DNA of 64,000 nucleotides from SZUA-430 sp040080835 (GTDB lineage Bacteria; Pseudomonadota; Alphaproteobacteria; Micropepsales; Micropepsaceae), in NCBI GenBank assembly GCA_040080835.1, contig JBEBHP010000003.1, positions 226,125 to 290,124 of the forward strand, in the 5' to 3' direction. Shown one piece after another: positions 63,668 through 64,000 of the stretch (its first letter is position 1; every line of letters starts with the position of its first letter). The notes beneath the pieces are model-generated. The model was not told the DNA's origin. It saw only the letters and a list, made by a program, of their open reading frames with translations, and did no database searches. Made by a program: the position numbers and the translations under genes.

Positions 63668-64000
63668 GCTGGGAGAAAGACGTTTCGGAACTCAAGCGCA
63701 GGCAAGCGCTCGTCCGGGAGATGGGTGGAGAAGAGCGGGTCTCAAAGCATCGCTCACTTGGCAAGCTGACGGTGCGTGAGCGCGTCGAACATCTGCTTGA
63801 TGCTGGTTCATTTCACGAAATCGGATCAATGACCGGGTCGGCAACCTATGGTCCTGATGGCGCGATGACGGGCTTTGTGCCTGTGCCATTCATCTTCGGG
63901 CGCGGATTGATCGGGGGACGCGCTGTTGTCGTCGCCGGTGATGATTTCACCGTGCGCGGTGGTTCGGCTGATGCCTCGGGCAAGCGCAAGCAGGAAGTTG
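63664..64000 (+). CDS. Acyl-CoA carboxylase beta (carboxyltransferase) subunit, 3' end outside the window
   Basis: The first 112 residues of a carboxyltransferase. The text reads MSWEKDVSELKRRQALVREM, then SLGKLTVRERVEHLLDAGSF, YGPDGAMTGFVPVPFI and VAGDDFTVRGGSADASG. This matches the N-terminal half of propionyl-, methylcrotonyl- or geranyl-CoA carboxylase beta chains. Which acyl-CoA it takes cannot be told from this part. It starts inside the P450 stop codon and runs off the right edge of the window, so the biotin-carboxylase subunit may lie further on. Confidence 0.9.
   Translation, partial: MSWEKDVSELKRRQALVREMGGEERVSKHRSLGKLTVRERVEHLLDAGSFHEIGSMTGSATYGPDGAMTGFVPVPFIFGRGLIGGRAVVVAGDDFTVRGGSADASGKRKQEV

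Overview
The window is an alphaproteobacterial chromosome segment of medium-high G+C (about 57% in a hand count of part of ftsK). Two things support this. The gene families are alphaproteobacterial: LptE/HolA/ParAB, HslUV, TimA, a CnoX/LON/Trm112/DUF971 string and a DUF6489 protein. The gene order is also typical: leuS-lptE-holA, parB-parA-rsmG-mnmG-mnmE, rho-hemJ-hemH-hemE, then ppsR-maf-aroE-coaE-dnaQ-secB-timA-mltA-smr. It most resembles the origin region of Caulobacterales and relatives, but I cannot name a genus. The window starts inside leuS and ends inside an acyl-CoA carboxylase gene.

Layout. 1-3.9 kb: leuS (5' end missing), lptE and holA on the plus strand. 3.9-10.1 kb: a minus-strand block of DUF6489, mnmE, mnmG, rsmG, parA and parB, covering tRNA modification, 16S methylation and chromosome partition. 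10.2-17.1 kb: single genes that separate mnmE from rho (DUF255 thioredoxin-fold protein, quinone reductase, SRPBCC, HD-domain protein, SDR, an exported unknown, GNAT). 17.1-21.2 kb: rho and the overlapping haem genes hemE-hemH-hemJ. The divergent hemE/ppsR spacer (21232-21599) is the place where the Caulobacter replication origin lies. It has an AT-rich start, DnaA-box-like TGTGGA motifs and GANTC sites, so I propose it as oriC. 21.6-28.5 kb: the ppsR-to-smr housekeeping block. 28.5-30.6 kb: a 707-residue protein that looks like a prephenate-dehydratase plus ACT module joined through a membrane helix to an OmpA-like periplasmic domain. This is the most novel gene here. 30.8-35.5 kb: hslUV and hisB-hisH-hisA-hisF. 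35.7-40.0 kb: a CYTH-CHAD protein, a PuuA/PuuD-like pair and lolA. 40.2-47.8 kb: an unknown membrane protein, ftsK, an AT-rich aminotransferase gene, glnK-amtB and ubiH. 47.8-52.9 kb: a coupled minus-strand run recQ, proX-like, cnoX, LON-domain, trm112, DUF971 and a small membrane protein. 53.0-55.3 kb: a DUF3298-LprI exported protein, tRNA-Gly(GCC) and a polytopic membrane protein. 55.3-62.3 kb: a six-gene MoxR-type operon (DUF4129, DUF4350-like, MoxR, DUF58, SpoIIM-like, RDD), with a patatin gene just upstream. 62.3-64.0 kb: a cytochrome P450 overlapping the carboxylase gene.

Most of the window is essential, origin-proximal housekeeping. No insertion sequence, prophage, CRISPR array or rRNA gene was seen. 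Function calls come from reading translated motifs and gene order. No database search was possible.
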